Source of the DNA: Streptomyces cavernicola
GTDB taxonomy: Bacteria; Actinomycetota; Actinomycetes; Streptomycetales; Streptomycetaceae
Length of the DNA: 64,000 nucleotides
Direction: 5' to 3'
Assembly: GCF_029968035.1 (NCBI RefSeq)
Contig: NZ_JASCIQ010000001.1
Coordinates: 348,259 to 412,258, forward strand
Shown here: one piece after another, positions 63,927-64,000 of the stretch
Layout of the letters: every line of letters begins with the position of its first letter
Position numbering within the stretch: position 1 is the stretch's first letter
Translations under genes and position numbers: made by a program
Notes under the pieces: generated by a model
The model's input: only the letters and a program-made list of their open reading frames with translations
Database searches by the model: none
What the model was told of the DNA's origin: nothing

Positions 63927-64000
63927 CCTGCCCCGGAGGCGCCCTGAGCACCCGGCGGGCCCAATCACGAGCCACGTACCCCCCGTAAGTCCCGCCTTAG

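Overview
The window is high-GC actinobacterial chromosome, almost certainly Streptomyces. The gene order dinG-like helicase, siderophore genes, hflX, RelA/SpoT homologue, dapF, miaA, miaB, gluABCD, recX, recA matches, from memory, the core region around SCO5769-SCO5802 of S. coelicolor. Codon use, GTG starts, Ala-Thr-Ala-Cys lipoboxes and REP-like intergenic repeats also fit. No tRNA, rRNA or CRISPR array was found.

Layout. 0-5.4 kb: DinG-type helicase and a two-gene NIS-siderophore locus. 6-8.6 kb: a tandem pair of trypsin-like lipoproteins. 8.7-20.5 kb: housekeeping genes (hflX, M1 peptidase, RSH, dapF, membrane protein, miaA, LigB-like protein, miaB) with an orphan antitoxin-like gene and a HEAT-like protein. 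20.6-21.5 kb: TAXI binding protein. 21.5-37.5 kb: an accessory island for capture and breakdown of N-linked high-mannose glycans, made of a LacI repressor, two unlike GH38 alpha-mannosidases, a sugar ABC importer without ATPase, a clan GH-A (probably GH5_18-like) beta-mannosidase candidate and a secreted GH85 endo-beta-N-acetylglucosaminidase. Two divergent promoters each carry the same 15-bp operator inside the 17-bp spacer. 37.7-43.7 kb: two-component system divergent from the gluABCD glutamate importer.

43.9-49.2 kb is patchy: a flavin monooxygenase with an odd Ser/Asp tail, a MITE-like element with three related terminal repeats, a secreted repeat/coiled-coil protein, and a visibly lower-GC run of small or broken minus-strand genes including a HEAT-type immunity-like protein. 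49.2-50.4 kb is a sulfur operon (cysteine dioxygenase-like cupin plus rhodanese) behind an apparently leaderless Cys-containing leader peptide. 50.5-52.8 kb: recX-recA, with a match to the RecA-NDp (PafBC-type) promoter motif and an upstream LexA-like box. 52.9-64 kb: LysE exporter, RmlD-like protein, broken TetR gene, NarL-type two-component pair, cydAB, AI-2E-family transporter, DUF3046 protein, and a divergent ArsR/MFS efflux pair.

How the main accessory system would work (inference): GH85 cuts glycans from glycoproteins outside the cell; the lipoprotein and two permeases import them using a shared ATPase such as MsiK; the cytoplasmic GH38 enzymes remove alpha-mannose and the GH-A enzyme splits the remaining Man-beta-GlcNAc; the LacI protein releases both promoters when the sugar is present.
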